A stretch of DNA of 64,000 nucleotides from Companilactobacillus mishanensis (GTDB lineage: Bacteria > Bacillota > Bacilli > Lactobacillales > Lactobacillaceae). Location: the NCBI RefSeq assembly GCF_003946505.1, contig NZ_RHON01000001.1, forward strand, positions 310,001 to 374,000, in the 5' to 3' direction. Every line of letters begins with the position of its first letter. Positions within the stretch are counted from its first letter, which is position 1. Position numbers and translations under genes: made by a program. The notes below the pieces were generated by a model. That model had not been told where the DNA came from, did not search any database, and was given only the letters and a program-made list of their open reading frames with translations. Of this stretch, positions 46,495 to 55,641 are shown piece after piece.

Positions 46495-47763
46495 CTATTT
46501 AATAAAGAATCTTTGAATATCGTTCCAAGTTACAGCAACCATCAGAACTACAAGAATTCCGACACCTATCAATGATATAACTGTTTCATATTCTTCTGGG
46601 ATCGGTTTTCTTCTAATAGCTTCGACAATGTTCATTACAATTTTCCCACCATCTAGAGCAGGAATAGGAATCAAATTAACAATTCCTAAGTTTAATGAAA
46701 GCATTGCCATAAATTGTATCACTTTTAGTAATCCCATTGAAGCCGCTTGCGAAGTCATTGAGTAAATCCCCACTGGACCAGCTAGTTGGTTAATATTAAA
46801 CCCACCAGAAATCATCTTACCCAAAGCTCCGAAAATCTGAGCAGTAGTTTGGATCGTGTAAGTGAAACCATATTTCAATTTGGCCAAAACACTGTTATCG
46901 GTTGTAGCCTTAATACCAATCATACCGTATTTTTGACCTGATTGGGTAACAGTTTTGGGAATCAAAGTAACTTTGTGCGTTCCATCACTTGATTTAACTT
47001 TTAAATTAACTTTCTCACCGGGCTTTTGTTGAATTGCAGAAACTAACTTGACCCAGTTAGGTGTTGCTTCTCCGTCAACACTTAAAACAGTATCTCCAGA
47101 TTTTAAGCCAGCTTTTTGAGCAACACTACCGCTCTCAATGCTGTTAAGTTTATTAGTATTGACGATTACGCTGTTCATCATAAATGCTGCAAGAATCGAC
47201 AATAATATTGCTAAAACGAAATTATTAAATGGGCCTGCAAAGTTAGTGATCATTCTCTTCCAGACAGAAACTGACTGTAATTGAACGTCTCTAGGTGCAA
47301 TCTGAACTTCAGTGCCATCTTCTTCAACAATTGTTGCATCGTGATCAACACTATATTTCTTTAATTCAGATTCATCACCGTTTTCGTAGCCCTCGATAAA
47401 TAAATCATCAACAAGATCTGCTTTTGATACTTGAACGGGAACACCGTTAGCATCGTAAACTTTACTTGAAGTGATAATTTTTGAAACTTTTCGTTCATCA
47501 TTTAAAACCAGTGAAGTCATTGTTCCTGGTTTAATTTCTGAATCGTCTTCTTGAGCCCCAGCCATGCGGACATAACCGCCTAATGGCAGAAGCCTCAAAG
47601 TATATGTAGTACTATTTTTGCGGTATGCAACGATTTTTGGTCCCATTCCGACCGAAAACTCGCGTACCAATATTCCTGATTTTTTGGCAGCATAGTAATG
47701 TCCAAACTCATGAACAATTACCAAGATACCAAAAACAATTATAAATGTAATTACCGCGGTCAT
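46495..47763 (-). CDS. rseP: RIP metalloprotease RseP (site-2 protease family)
   Basis: Intramembrane zinc protease that cleaves anti-sigma factors, peptide pheromones and signal peptide remnants. The 422-residue protein has HEFGHYYAAKK (HExxH) near residue 16, a PDZ domain (GSVAQKAGLKSGDTVLSVDG near 210), and the membrane motif NLIPIPALDGGKIV with the third zinc ligand. A roughly 60-residue insertion (SKVYDANGVPVQVSK) lies after the first PDZ-like part, as in lactobacilli. I start at MTAVITF, with GGAGG upstream. It follows cdsA by 19 bases. Confidence 0.95.
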   Translation of the reverse strand: MTAVITFIIVFGILVIVHEFGHYYAAKKSGILVREFSVGMGPKIVAYRKNSTTYTLRLLPLGGYVRMAGAQEDDSEIKPGTMTSLVLNDERKVSKIITSSKVYDANGVPVQVSKADLVDDLFIEGYENGDESELKKYSVDHDATIVEEDGTEVQIAPRDVQLQSVSVWKRMITNFAGPFNNFVLAILLSILAAFMMNSVIVNTNKLNSIESGSVAQKAGLKSGDTVLSVDGEATPNWVKLVSAIQQKPGEKVNLKVKSSDGTHKVTLIPKTVTQSGQKYGMIGIKATTDNSVLAKLKYGFTYTIQTTAQIFGALGKMISGGFNINQLAGPVGIYSMTSQAASMGLLKVIQFMAMLSLNLGIVNLIPIPALDGGKIVMNIVEAIRRKPIPEEYETVISLIGVGILVVLMVAVTWNDIQRFFIK

Positions 47764-47782
47764 TTTAACCTCCAAGAAGCGA

Positions 47783-48577
47783 TTAGACTAAACCAAAAAT
47801 GTGTAACATAGGTAAAACAATCAACATACTGTCAAATCTATCTAAGATGCCACCATGTCCAGGTAAAATATTTCCAGAATCTTTGACCTTATAAAAACGT
47901 TTATAAGCAGATTCTATTAAATCACCAATTTGGCCAAATGCAGATAGCACTAGAGCAATGATTAACATATTGATCATTGAATACTTCTGAGGAACAAAAA
48001 TCATATATACGCCTGCAAGAACTAACGCGCAGATAACACCAGCAATAGTTCCTTCCCAAGTTTTGTTGGGACTGATAGCTGGCCACAACTTGTGCTTACC
48101 AATTTTACGTCCAAATGAGTAAGCTCCAATGTCAGTTGACCATACCACGATCAAGGCAAACATCAATAAACCAAGACCTCCAGCTGAATTTCTCACTGAT
48201 GCCAAATAATGGAATCCAATTCCAACATAAGCCATAGTGATAACGGACACACTGGCATCTTCAAAATTAAACTTGTTCTTCGAAAATACAGTTACCATCA
48301 GCAACAAAACCACAAAGATATAAAAAATATCTAATCGATTAAATCCATTTGGTAACCACCCTTTGTAAAAATTAAGTGGCACTGCCAAAGACAGTGTCCC
48401 TAAAATAGTGATTAAAAAATCAATTGAAACAATAATACGCTTACGCATAATATATATTTCAAAAACTCCAACCATCGCTAACGCAGCAGCAGCAATCTCT
48501 AACCAAATTCCACCAAGAAGCAAAATCGGAATAAAAATAGCAAGTGCGATAACAGCTGTTATAACTCGTTGTTTCAT
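47783..48577 (-). CDS. cdsA: Phosphatidate cytidylyltransferase
   Basis: Makes CDP-diacylglycerol, the precursor of phosphatidylglycerol and cardiolipin. The 264-residue membrane protein has about eight helices and the signature SPNKTWEGTIAG (about 180-192) followed by LIESAYKRFYKVKDSGNILPGHGGILDRFDS. The ATG (MKQRVITAV) follows GGGGGATAACT; the longer open frame has no ribosome site. It is 16 bases downstream of uppS and upstream of rseP. Confidence 0.95.
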   Translation of the reverse strand: MKQRVITAVIALAIFIPILLLGGIWLEIAAAALAMVGVFEIYIMRKRIIVSIDFLITILGTLSLAVPLNFYKGWLPNGFNRLDIFYIFVVLLLMVTVFSKNKFNFEDASVSVITMAYVGIGFHYLASVRNSAGGLGLLMFALIVVWSTDIGAYSFGRKIGKHKLWPAISPNKTWEGTIAGVICALVLAGVYMIFVPQKYSMINMLIIALVLSAFGQIGDLIESAYKRFYKVKDSGNILPGHGGILDRFDSMLIVLPMLHIFGLV

Positions 48578-48593
48578 AGTTATCCCCCAAAAA

Positions 48594-49337
48594 TCATACA
48601 GTACCGAATCTCCGGTCTCTGTCATTAAATGTCTTAATATCCTCAATCAAATTATCAGATGTGAAATCTGGCCAATAAGCATCATCAAACACCATTTCGG
48701 TGTACGCCATTTGCCACAATAAGAAGTTGGAAATACGCTCTTCTCCACTTGTTCTTATCAATAAATCAGGATCTGAGTAATCACCAAGTACACTGGTAAA
48801 TAATTCTTTCGAAAATAAATCTTCATCAATTTCGTCAGGATCGATTTCTCCAGCTTTAGATTTTCGAGCTAAAATCTTTGCTGCATTTACTATTTCTGCT
48901 CGTCCGCCATAATTAAACGCAAAATTAAGGATCATTCCTGTATTATCTTTTGTATCTTCCATTGCTTTTCGGACTACTTTTTTTGTCTTCGCTGGAAGAT
49001 CATCTTTGAATCCAGTAATCACAACTTTGATATTTTCTTTGATCAAATCAGGCATGAAAACTCCAAAAAAATCAACCGGCAATTTCATCAAAAAGCTAAC
49101 TTCAGTCGTTGGTCGTTTCCAATTTTCAGTTGAAAATGCGTACAAACTTAGCACCTTGACACCAAGGTGACTAGCTTCCGTAGCAATCCTTTTAACGTTA
49201 TTCATACCTTCCTTATGTCCGGCAATGCGCGGTTGTCCACTTCTCTTAGCCCAACGACCATTTCCGTCCATAATTATCGCAATATGATTTGGCACTCTTA
49301 AATTTATGTTCTGCCCATCGATATTTTTTTCTGTCAT
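48594..49337 (-). CDS. uppS: Undecaprenyl diphosphate synthase
   Basis: Makes the C55 lipid carrier for peptidoglycan and other wall polymers. The 247-residue cis-prenyltransferase has HIAIIMDGNGRWAKRSG, the GHKEGM and YAFSTENWKRP segments, and FAFNYGGRAEIVNA, then LIRTSGEERISNFLLWQ. I use the ATG of MTEKN; a TTG two codons earlier is possible, and the ribosome site (GGAATGATT) is modest. It lies 20 bases after frr, with a small hairpin over the frr stop (GAAGG/CCTTC). Confidence 0.95.
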   Translation of the reverse strand: MTEKNIDGQNINLRVPNHIAIIMDGNGRWAKRSGQPRIAGHKEGMNNVKRIATEASHLGVKVLSLYAFSTENWKRPTTEVSFLMKLPVDFFGVFMPDLIKENIKVVITGFKDDLPAKTKKVVRKAMEDTKDNTGMILNFAFNYGGRAEIVNAAKILARKSKAGEIDPDEIDEDLFSKELFTSVLGDYSDPDLLIRTSGEERISNFLLWQMAYTEMVFDDAYWPDFTSDNLIEDIKTFNDRDRRFGTV

Positions 49338-49357
49338 AGCCAATCATTCCGAAGGTT

Positions 49358-49918
49358 CTATCCTTCAGTGATTTCCTTTTCTTTTGCTTCAGCAAGTTTA
49401 TTGATTTGTTCAACTGATGAATCAGTTAGTTTTTGAATTTGATCTTCAATATCATGGAAATCATCTTCAGTAATGTCGCCATTTTTTTCTTGTTTCTTAA
49501 TTGAATCCATAGCTTCACGACGAACATTTCTAACAGCAACACGTGCTGATTCAGCTTCTTTACCAACTTGTTTGGCAATTTCTTGTCTACGTTCACCAGT
49601 TAGCTGTGGAATAACCAAACGAATTACATCACCATCATTTGCTGGATTTGAACCTAAATCAGCAGAATTGATAGCATGTTCAATATCATCCAAAACTGTC
49701 TTATCGTATGGAGTTACCAATAGGACACGTGCTTCAGGTACATTGATCGATGCTACTTGGTTCAAAGGAACAGTAGCTCCGTAATAAAGTACCTTAACAT
49801 TATTCAAAATCGAAGCATTAGCTTTACCAGCACGAATGTTAGCAAGACTACGGTTCAATACCTCGATAGTTTTGTCCATATTTTCTTTACCTTTTGTAAT
49901 TGCAACGTTTTCAGTCAT
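49358..49918 (-). CDS. frr: Ribosome recycling factor
   Basis: Splits post-termination ribosomes together with EF-G. The 186-residue protein is the usual length, with [54 protein letters not shown] and the helical end [15 protein letters not shown] start at MTENV, with GGGTGG 5 bases upstream; this ATG lies inside the last codons of pyrH, an 8-base overlap. Confidence 0.96.
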   Translation of the reverse strand: MTENVAITKGKENMDKTIEVLNRSLANIRAGKANASILNNVKVLYYGATVPLNQVASINVPEARVLLVTPYDKTVLDDIEHAINSADLGSNPANDGDVIRLVIPQLTGERRQEIAKQVGKEAESARVAVRNVRREAMDSIKKQEKNGDITEDDFHDIEDQIQKLTDSSVEQINKLAEAKEKEITEG

Positions 49919-50642
49919 TTGTACCACCCTTTATAATTGTCCCTATATTTTCGCCTTGTACAACTTTACGAATATTTTCTGGTTCGTTTAAATTAAACAC
50001 AATCAATGGAATATTGTTGTCCATTGATAATGAAGATGCGGTAGAATCCATAACCCCAAGGTTCTTGTTAATGATATCAAGTTGTGATAGTTCATCATAT
50101 TTCTTAGCATGTGGATCTTTTTGTGGATCTGCAGAATAAACACCATCCACATTGTTCTTAGCCATAAGAATGACATCCGCTTCAATTTCTGCAGCTCTCA
50201 ATACTGCGGTGGTATCGGTTGAGAAGTAAGGGTTACCTGTTCCACCGGCAAAAATTACAACACGGCCTTTTTCGAGATGTCTTACAGCTTTTCTTCTGAT
50301 ATATGGCTCAGCTACTTGACGCATCTCAATGGATGTTTGTACTCGAGTAGGAACATCTACTTGTTCCAATCCGTCTTGCAATGCCAATCCATTCATTACA
50401 GTAGCCATCATTCCCATATAATCAGCCTGAGCGCGATCCATGCCCATCTCTGCTCCTGTTTCACCACGCCAGATGTTACCGCCTCCACAGACGATTGCAA
50501 CTTGGACTCCTAGTTGTTGAATACTTTTGATTTGTTCAGCAATTTTCTTAATTACTGGAGGATTGATTCCAAATCCCTTTTCTCCGGCTAATGCTTCACC
50601 AGAAACCTTTAATATAACTCGATTATATTTAATATCAGGCAT
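49911..50642 (-). CDS. pyrH: UMP kinase
   Basis: Phosphorylates UMP to UDP; hexameric and feedback-regulated. The 243-residue amino acid kinase fold protein has [58 protein letters not shown] and the [16 protein letters not shown] segment [14 protein letters not shown]. The ATG follows AAAGGAGAGC. It is separated from tsf by a terminator, so pyrH-frr-uppS-cdsA-rseP-proS-polC probably start from a promoter in the 100-base gap, where I see no strong match. Confidence 0.96.
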   Translation of the reverse strand: MPDIKYNRVILKVSGEALAGEKGFGINPPVIKKIAEQIKSIQQLGVQVAIVCGGGNIWRGETGAEMGMDRAQADYMGMMATVMNGLALQDGLEQVDVPTRVQTSIEMRQVAEPYIRRKAVRHLEKGRVVIFAGGTGNPYFSTDTTAVLRAAEIEADVILMAKNNVDGVYSADPQKDPHAKKYDELSQLDIINKNLGVMDSTASSLSMDNNIPLIVFNLNEPENIRKVVQGENIGTIIKGGTND

Positions 50643-50747
50643 AAGTGCTCTCCTTTAATTTTGCTATTAAACATTTTAACATAATCACTATAGCTAGTTT
50701 GACCTAACTTTTAATTTTACACGAAAATGTCCCAAGATAAAAGAAAA

Positions 50748-50778
50748 GACCGCCCAATTCTAAAAGAATTAAGCGATC
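50748..50778 (-). terminator. Terminator of rpsB-tsf
   Basis: On the minus strand GATCGCTTAATTC pairs with GAATTGGGCGGTC using several G-T pairs, followed by TTTTCTTTT. Confidence 0.75.
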
Positions 50779-50795
50779 CCCATCATTACTATTTA

Positions 50796-51674
50796 TTATT
50801 TCATTTGGTCCATAACTTCTTGTGCAAAGTTTTCTTGGGCCTTTTCAATACCTTCGCCTACTTCAAAGCGAACATATGAAACAAGTTTACTGTTTTTTGA
50901 TTCAACAAATTGTTGAACAGTTAAATCTGAATCCTTAACGAATTCTTGATCAGCCAAACTAATTTCTGACAAGAACTTGTTAACACGACCTTCAACGATC
51001 TTAGGAATGATCTTTTCAGGCTTACCTTCAGCTTTAGTTTCTTCTGTCATAACTTCCTTTTCATGAGCCAATACATCAGCAGGAACATGATCACGGTCGA
51101 TATAACGAGGATTAATAGCAGCAACGTGCATAGCTACATCTTTAGCAGCTTGTTCGTCTGAGCCATCAAGAATTACAACAGCGGCAATTAAGCCACCATT
51201 ATGTAGGTATGAACCGAATACTTGTGAATCAGTCTTGTCTAACACTTGGAAACGTCTCAAAGTAATCTTTTCACCGATAACAGCAGTTAAGCCAGTAACA
51301 GCTTCTTGAATAGTTTGATCGCCAATCTTAAGTGCAAGTGCATCATCCATTGTCTTTGGTTCATTTTCAACAACAGCTTTACCGATCTCATTTACGAGAG
51401 TCTTAAACTTGTCATTAGATGAAACAAAGTCAGTTTCTGAGTTAACTTCGATGACAGCAGCTTTGTTGCCAGAAATTTCGATATGTGCCAATCCTTCAGC
51501 AGCAATACGATCATTCTTCTTAGCAGCTTTAGCAATACCTTTTTCACGAAGTTCATCGATAGCTTTTTGCATGTCTCCATCAGTAGAAACTAATGCTTTT
51601 TTAGCATCCATCATTCCTACACTTGTTTTATCACGCAATTCTTTAACTTGAGCAGCAGTAATTTTAGCAGCCAT
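50796..51674 (-). CDS. tsf: Elongation factor Ts
   Basis: Nucleotide exchange factor for EF-Tu. The 292-residue protein has the N-terminal UBA-like domain [18 protein letters not shown], then [14 protein letters not shown] and the core domains ([34 protein letters not shown]). I start at MAAKITA, preceded by CTGGAGG. It follows rpsB by 59 bases, in which AGTCATC/GATGGCT form a small hairpin with a T-rich tail that may set the S2:EF-Ts ratio. Confidence 0.96.
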   Translation of the reverse strand: MAAKITAAQVKELRDKTSVGMMDAKKALVSTDGDMQKAIDELREKGIAKAAKKNDRIAAEGLAHIEISGNKAAVIEVNSETDFVSSNDKFKTLVNEIGKAVVENEPKTMDDALALKIGDQTIQEAVTGLTAVIGEKITLRRFQVLDKTDSQVFGSYLHNGGLIAAVVILDGSDEQAAKDVAMHVAAINPRYIDRDHVPADVLAHEKEVMTEETKAEGKPEKIIPKIVEGRVNKFLSEISLADQEFVKDSDLTVQQFVESKNSKLVSYVRFEVGEGIEKAQENFAQEVMDQMK

Positions 51675-51733
51675 TAAATATCCTCCAGTCAGAAAGAAAG
51701 CCATCCATAATAGATGACTCTCCAAAATCTAAA

Positions 51734-52528
51734 TTATTTATTATCGTTAGCATCTACATTATCAGATTTTTCAGCGACATTTTCAATAGATTCGCCTTGA
51801 TCTTTTGAATCTTCTTTAGCAAAGTCATCAGAAGTTACTGAATCTTCACCTTGTTTACCTTCAACGATAGCATCAGCCATCTTTGAAACGATCAAACGTA
51901 CGGCACGAATAGCGTCATCGTTTGAAGGGATAATAACATCGATATCGTCAGGGTCAGTATTTGTATCAACCATAGCAACGATAGGAATATTAAGCTTTTT
52001 AGCTTCGTTAACTGCAATATTTTCTTTATGAGGATCAACAATAAACATAACATCAGGAATTCTTGGCATATCTTCGATACCACCAAGGAATTTCTCCAAT
52101 TTAGCTTGTTGTTTCTCTAACAAAGCAACTTCTTTCTTAGGTAGGCGTTCGAATGTTCCATCTTCAGCCATTGCTTTGATTTCTTTTAATCTCTTAATAC
52201 GTTTTTGGATTGTGTTCCAGTTTGTCAAAGTACCACCTAACCAACGATGGTTAACATAGTATTGACCGGCACGTGTTGCTTCTTCTTCAATAGCGTCTTG
52301 TGCTTGTTTCTTAGTACCAACAAACAAGAAGATACCATCATCACCGGCAACGGCCTTCATATAGTTGTATGCATCATCGATCATGCGTACTGTTTTTTGC
52401 AAATCAATGATATAAATACCATTTCTTTGTGTAAAGATGAAAGGTTTCATCTTAGGGTTCCAACGTCTTGTTTGGTGACCAAAATGTACACCGGCTTCAA
52501 GAAGTTGTTTCATAGAAATAACTGACAT
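51734..52528 (-). CDS. rpsB: 30S ribosomal protein S2
   Basis: The 264-residue protein has the S2 opening [49 protein letters not shown] and [15 protein letters not shown]. It ends in an acidic, Ser/Asp/Asn-rich tail of about 40 residues not present in E. coli S2 ([20 protein letters not shown]). The ATG follows CAGGAGG. The frame stays open 36 codons upstream, but that part is the leader RNA. It begins the rpsB-tsf transcript. Confidence 0.96.
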   Translation of the reverse strand: MSVISMKQLLEAGVHFGHQTRRWNPKMKPFIFTQRNGIYIIDLQKTVRMIDDAYNYMKAVAGDDGIFLFVGTKKQAQDAIEEEATRAGQYYVNHRWLGGTLTNWNTIQKRIKRLKEIKAMAEDGTFERLPKKEVALLEKQQAKLEKFLGGIEDMPRIPDVMFIVDPHKENIAVNEAKKLNIPIVAMVDTNTDPDDIDVIIPSNDDAIRAVRLIVSKMADAIVEGKQGEDSVTSDDFAKEDSKDQGESIENVAEKSDNVDANDNK

Positions 52529-52632
52529 AAAAATTTCCTCCTGGTTTTTTCCTCCACTCTGAATCACTTTCAGTTGATACGCTATATGCGAACCTTCAAC
52601 CAAATCATCAGGTGTGTGTATTTTCAATACAA
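52529..52632 (-). promoter_or_regulatory. Structured 5' leader of rpsB
   Basis: About 100 bases of untranslated leader. Three hairpins can be drawn: GTATT/AATAC (52618-52630), GTTGA/TCAAC enclosing CGC/GCG (52573-52600), and CTGAA/TTCAG (52559-52573). Two GGAGG sequences lie before the ATG. It may be an S2-binding autoregulatory site; that is inference. Confidence 0.45.
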
Positions 52633-52638
52633 ACAAAC

Positions 52639-52667
52639 ATTATAATAGATAAATTTATCAAAATCAA
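52639..52667 (-). promoter_or_regulatory. Promoter of rpsB-tsf
   Basis: TTGATT (52662-52667) and TATAAT (52639-52644) on the minus strand are 17 bases apart, a strong sigma-A promoter. Confidence 0.85.
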
Positions 52668-52673
52668 GCAATA

Positions 52674-52958
52674 CTACCAAGTAATTCCATTGTCCTTCAA
52701 TAATTCTTCCTTGTGACTTCTGGACAATTTCTTGATTGCTATCTCTCTTTTGAGTGCTGCTGATTTATTTTCAAGTTTTTCCGTATACAAAAGCTTAACT
52801 GGCAACCGTACTTTTGTATACTTAGCTCCTTTGCCAGTATTGTGTGTAGCTACCCTTTTCTCGACATTATTTGACGTTCCCGTATAAAATGTCCCATCTG
52901 AACAAAGTAATATATAAACAAAATAACCTTTATCCGTTGATGATTTTTCTTGCTTCAT
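52674..52958 (-). CDS. GIY-YIG domain protein (UPF0213, YazA-like)
   Basis: A 94-residue single-domain GIY-YIG protein: GYFVYILLCSDGTFYTGTSN holds the paired Tyr motifs, then VEKRVATHNTGKGAKYTKVRLPV with the conserved Arg, and the helix ALKREIAIKKLSRSHKEELL with the metal-binding Glu. Relatives have weak or unknown nuclease activity. It overlaps the end of the methyltransferase gene by 29 bases, the usual Firmicutes pairing (yabB-yazA). Confidence 0.88.
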   Translation of the reverse strand: MKQEKSSTDKGYFVYILLCSDGTFYTGTSNNVEKRVATHNTGKGAKYTKVRLPVKLLYTEKLENKSAALKREIAIKKLSRSHKEELLKDNGITW

Positions 52959-53652
52959 TCGTTAATTCATCCCCACTGTACATAACTAAATCAGGAAGTA
53001 TCTGGACGGACGCAGTCTTAACTGTTTTGATTGCATCAATCAAAATCAAGTTTGAGTTTGTATCCGACCTACTTCTGACAAACCTAATTCTCTTTGGTTG
53101 GATCATATTTTCATTCATTTTACTTAACAACTCGGTTAATCTTTCAGGTCTATAGACCATAAATAAATGAGAATTTTCCTTTAACAATATCTTAGAAACT
53201 TTCAAAATCGTATCCAAGTTGGTCATTATTTCATGTCTAGCAATTGCTAACACTTCATTATCTTTTATTTTCGTCGCTTGTTCTTTCAAAAAATACGGTG
53301 GATTGCAGACAATCGTATCAACGGTATCGTGATCAATATATTTTTGAATGTTCTTCAAATCGTCATTTATTTCTGTAACTTGTTCACTAAGATTATTTTC
53401 AACAATACTAGTCTGTGCCAGATCAGCTAATTTTTGTTGGATCTCGACCAAAAAAATCCTTGCTGACGTTTTTGCTGCCAAACTTAGACCAATCGCCCCA
53501 TTTCCTGAACAAAGATCAACAACAGTACCTTTTTTTGACGGTTTTGCGAAGTCATATAGTAATATAGTGTCAAGATTAAATGAATACAATGATTTATCTT
53601 GATTTATCGTAATTTCACTGTTTGCTATAATATCCTTTGATATTTTTGTCAT
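52930..53652 (-). CDS. tRNA1(Val) (adenine-N6)-methyltransferase-like protein (YabB)
   Basis: A 240-residue class I SAM methyltransferase. It has the SAM loop VDLCSGNGAIGLSLAA near residue 43, EIQQKLADLAQ and the catalytic CNPPYF motif near 120, typical of N6-adenine methyltransferases. The E. coli homolog methylates A37 of tRNA-Val; the target here is not certain. The ATG follows AGGTG. It is divergent from plsC, with 55 bases between starts, and overlaps the GIY-YIG gene. Confidence 0.87.
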   Translation of the reverse strand: MTKISKDIIANSEITINQDKSLYSFNLDTILLYDFAKPSKKGTVVDLCSGNGAIGLSLAAKTSARIFLVEIQQKLADLAQTSIVENNLSEQVTEINDDLKNIQKYIDHDTVDTIVCNPPYFLKEQATKIKDNEVLAIARHEIMTNLDTILKVSKILLKENSHLFMVYRPERLTELLSKMNENMIQPKRIRFVRSRSDTNSNLILIDAIKTVKTASVQILPDLVMYSGDELTNEARKIING

Positions 53653-53707
53653 GATACACCTACTTTGTGGTATTTTAGAAAAGAATAATTTGTTGGGAGA
53701 TCACTTT

Positions 53708-54346
53708 ATGTTTTATAAATTCATTAGAGTTGTTGCTCGTGTAGTTGTTTTTATTGTAAATGGCAGATTTAAAATAGTCGGCAAAGAAAATTTACCTGAT
53801 AAGCCATACATTGTGGTTGCACCACATAGAACTTGGTGGGAACCAATCTTCTTTGCACTAGCAATTTCACCAAGGGAAGCAACATTTATGGCGAAAATTG
53901 AATTGTTTAAAAACCCTATTTTACGCTTTATTCTGGAACATTCCCATGCCTTTCCTGTTGATAGAAAGCATCCGGGACCTTCGGTAATAAAGACTCCTGT
54001 TAAAGCACTTAAGAATAAAGGACAAGTATTGATCATGTTCCCATCAGGAACTCGATACTCAGAAGACCTAAAGGGTGGGGCTTCATTGATTGCAAAATTA
54101 TCCAAAGCTCCATTGGTGCCAGTAGTATACCAAGGACCAGTCAAGTTTTCCGATTTACTGAAACACAAAAGAGTAACGGTTGGTATTGGTCCAGAGATCG
54201 ACTTTGATTTTAAAGCAAGATTAAATGAAGAACAAACTCAAAAAGTTAATGATGATATGGAAAAGTCATGGAATGCTATTGATAAAGAAATTGATCCTAA
54301 TTTTAAATACATCCCTGATAAGTCAAAACAAAAGCCAGAAGAATAA
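53708..54346 (+). CDS. Lysophospholipid acyltransferase family protein (PlsC-like)
   Basis: A 212-residue membrane-associated acyltransferase, expected to make phosphatidic acid for phospholipid synthesis. The PlsC core is seen in NLPDKPYIVVAPHRTWWEP and HAFPVDRKHPG, then VLIMFPSGTRYSED and APLVPVVYQGP. The catalytic HX4D box reads HRTWWE and the FPEGTR box reads FPSGTR, both altered. I start at MFYKFIRV, with GGGAG 9 bases upstream; the longer frame has no site. It is one of few plus-strand genes and converges with purD on a shared terminator. Confidence 0.85.
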   Translation: MFYKFIRVVARVVVFIVNGRFKIVGKENLPDKPYIVVAPHRTWWEPIFFALAISPREATFMAKIELFKNPILRFILEHSHAFPVDRKHPGPSVIKTPVKALKNKGQVLIMFPSGTRYSEDLKGGASLIAKLSKAPLVPVVYQGPVKFSDLLKHKRVTVGIGPEIDFDFKARLNEEQTQKVNDDMEKSWNAIDKEIDPNFKYIPDKSKQKPEE

Positions 54347-54362
54347 TATTCTTCTGGCTTTT
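54331..54362. terminator. Bidirectional terminator of plsC-like gene and pur operon
   Basis: AAAGCCAGAAGAAT pairs with ATTCTTCTGGCTTT, with A and T runs at both sides; it overlaps the end of the plus-strand gene and lies next to the purD stop. Confidence 0.85.
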
Positions 54363-54363
54363 C

Positions 54364-55626
54364 TTATATAGAATTTTTTCCAATATCTGATCGATAAAAA
54401 ACATTGTCGGTATTGATGTCTTCAAGATATGAATATATTTTATCTTTTGCATTTTGAATATTATTAGCATGCGTTTGAACACAGTATAATCGGCCACCGT
54501 CACTGATGAGATTAGTAGAGTTCTCTATTACACTGGCAAAATTTAGGTTATATCGACAACTTTGAAACTGTTCTTTTGTACCAATATCTTTACCAATATC
54601 AGGATTTTCTGGATATCCTTTACTTGCTACAAATACTCCCAAATCAACGCCATCGTCACGCCAATCCATATTATCGACAGTTTCACCATTTAAGAGAGTA
54701 TCAATAACTTTAGACAAATCAGACTTAAGCCTTGGTAATACAACTTCAGTTTCAGGGTCACCAAATCTAACATTAAATTCAATAACTTTGATTCCGTCGC
54801 CAGTCAAAATTAGACCTGCATAAAGGATTCCTTTATAACCAAAGCCCTGTGCATCCATTTCATGAACAAATGGCTTTAGAACTCGTTTATATGCTTCGAA
54901 GACGACGTTTGATTCAATATTCTGAACTGGGCAAATTGCTCCCATACCTCCAGTATTCAATCCCTCATCGTTATCTAGTGCACGTTTATAGTCTTGCGCA
55001 ATTGGCATTGGATAGAAGTTAGGCCCATCCACAAATGCCATTAATGAAAATTCCTCACCTGCTAGAAATTCTTCAATGACAACCTTGGTTGAATCATATT
55101 TATGATCAACTAGCAACGAGTGCAAAATATCTATTGCTGTATCTAAGCAGTCAACGATATAAACACCCTTTCCACTTGCCAATCCATCTGCCTTAATAAC
55201 TATCGGATATTGATTCTTCTTCTCAATATATTCGATAGCTAATCCAAAATCAGTGAATTCTTCATAAAACGCGGTCGGAACATTCGCTGATTTCATAAGA
55301 TTCTTAGCAAATATTTTGGAACCCTCGATCTGTGCTGATTGTTTATTTGGCCCAAAAATCTTTAATCCTTGTTCGTTAAAGCAGTCAACAATACCTTCAA
55401 CTAACGGTAACTCTGGACCCACAATTGTGTAATTAATATCGTTTTCTATTGCAAAGTTCGCTAGTTTATCGAATTCTGTTTCCTTGATATCGACGGTCTG
55501 AATACCAAATAATCTCATTCCAGCATTACCTGGGGCACAGAAAACATCGTTAAATCGATCCGAATCTTGTAAAGATTTACATATCGCGTCTTCTCTTGCT
55601 CCAGATCCAACTACTAATATTTTCAT
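54364..55626 (-). CDS. purD: Phosphoribosylamine-glycine ligase
   Basis: Second step of purine synthesis: joins glycine to phosphoribosylamine using ATP. The 420-residue ATP-grasp enzyme has KILVVGSGARED, TIVGPELPLVEGIVD, VIKADGLASGKGVYI, GFGYKGILYAGL and EFNVRFGDPETEVVLPRL. I start at MKILVVG, with GGAG 7 bases upstream. It is the last gene of the pur operon, 15 bases after purH. Confidence 0.96.
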   Translation of the reverse strand: MKILVVGSGAREDAICKSLQDSDRFNDVFCAPGNAGMRLFGIQTVDIKETEFDKLANFAIENDINYTIVGPELPLVEGIVDCFNEQGLKIFGPNKQSAQIEGSKIFAKNLMKSANVPTAFYEEFTDFGLAIEYIEKKNQYPIVIKADGLASGKGVYIVDCLDTAIDILHSLLVDHKYDSTKVVIEEFLAGEEFSLMAFVDGPNFYPMPIAQDYKRALDNDEGLNTGGMGAICPVQNIESNVVFEAYKRVLKPFVHEMDAQGFGYKGILYAGLILTGDGIKVIEFNVRFGDPETEVVLPRLKSDLSKVIDTLLNGETVDNMDWRDDGVDLGVFVASKGYPENPDIGKDIGTKEQFQSCRYNLNFASVIENSTNLISDGGRLYCVQTHANNIQNAKDKIYSYLEDINTDNVFYRSDIGKNSI

Positions 55627-55641
55627 ATTATTCTCCATTAA

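Noticed and set aside
52529..52636. 36-codon N-terminal extension of S2
   Set aside because: The region lies between the promoter and a strong ribosome site, and S2 proteins start at the [13 protein letters not shown] position; it is leader RNA.
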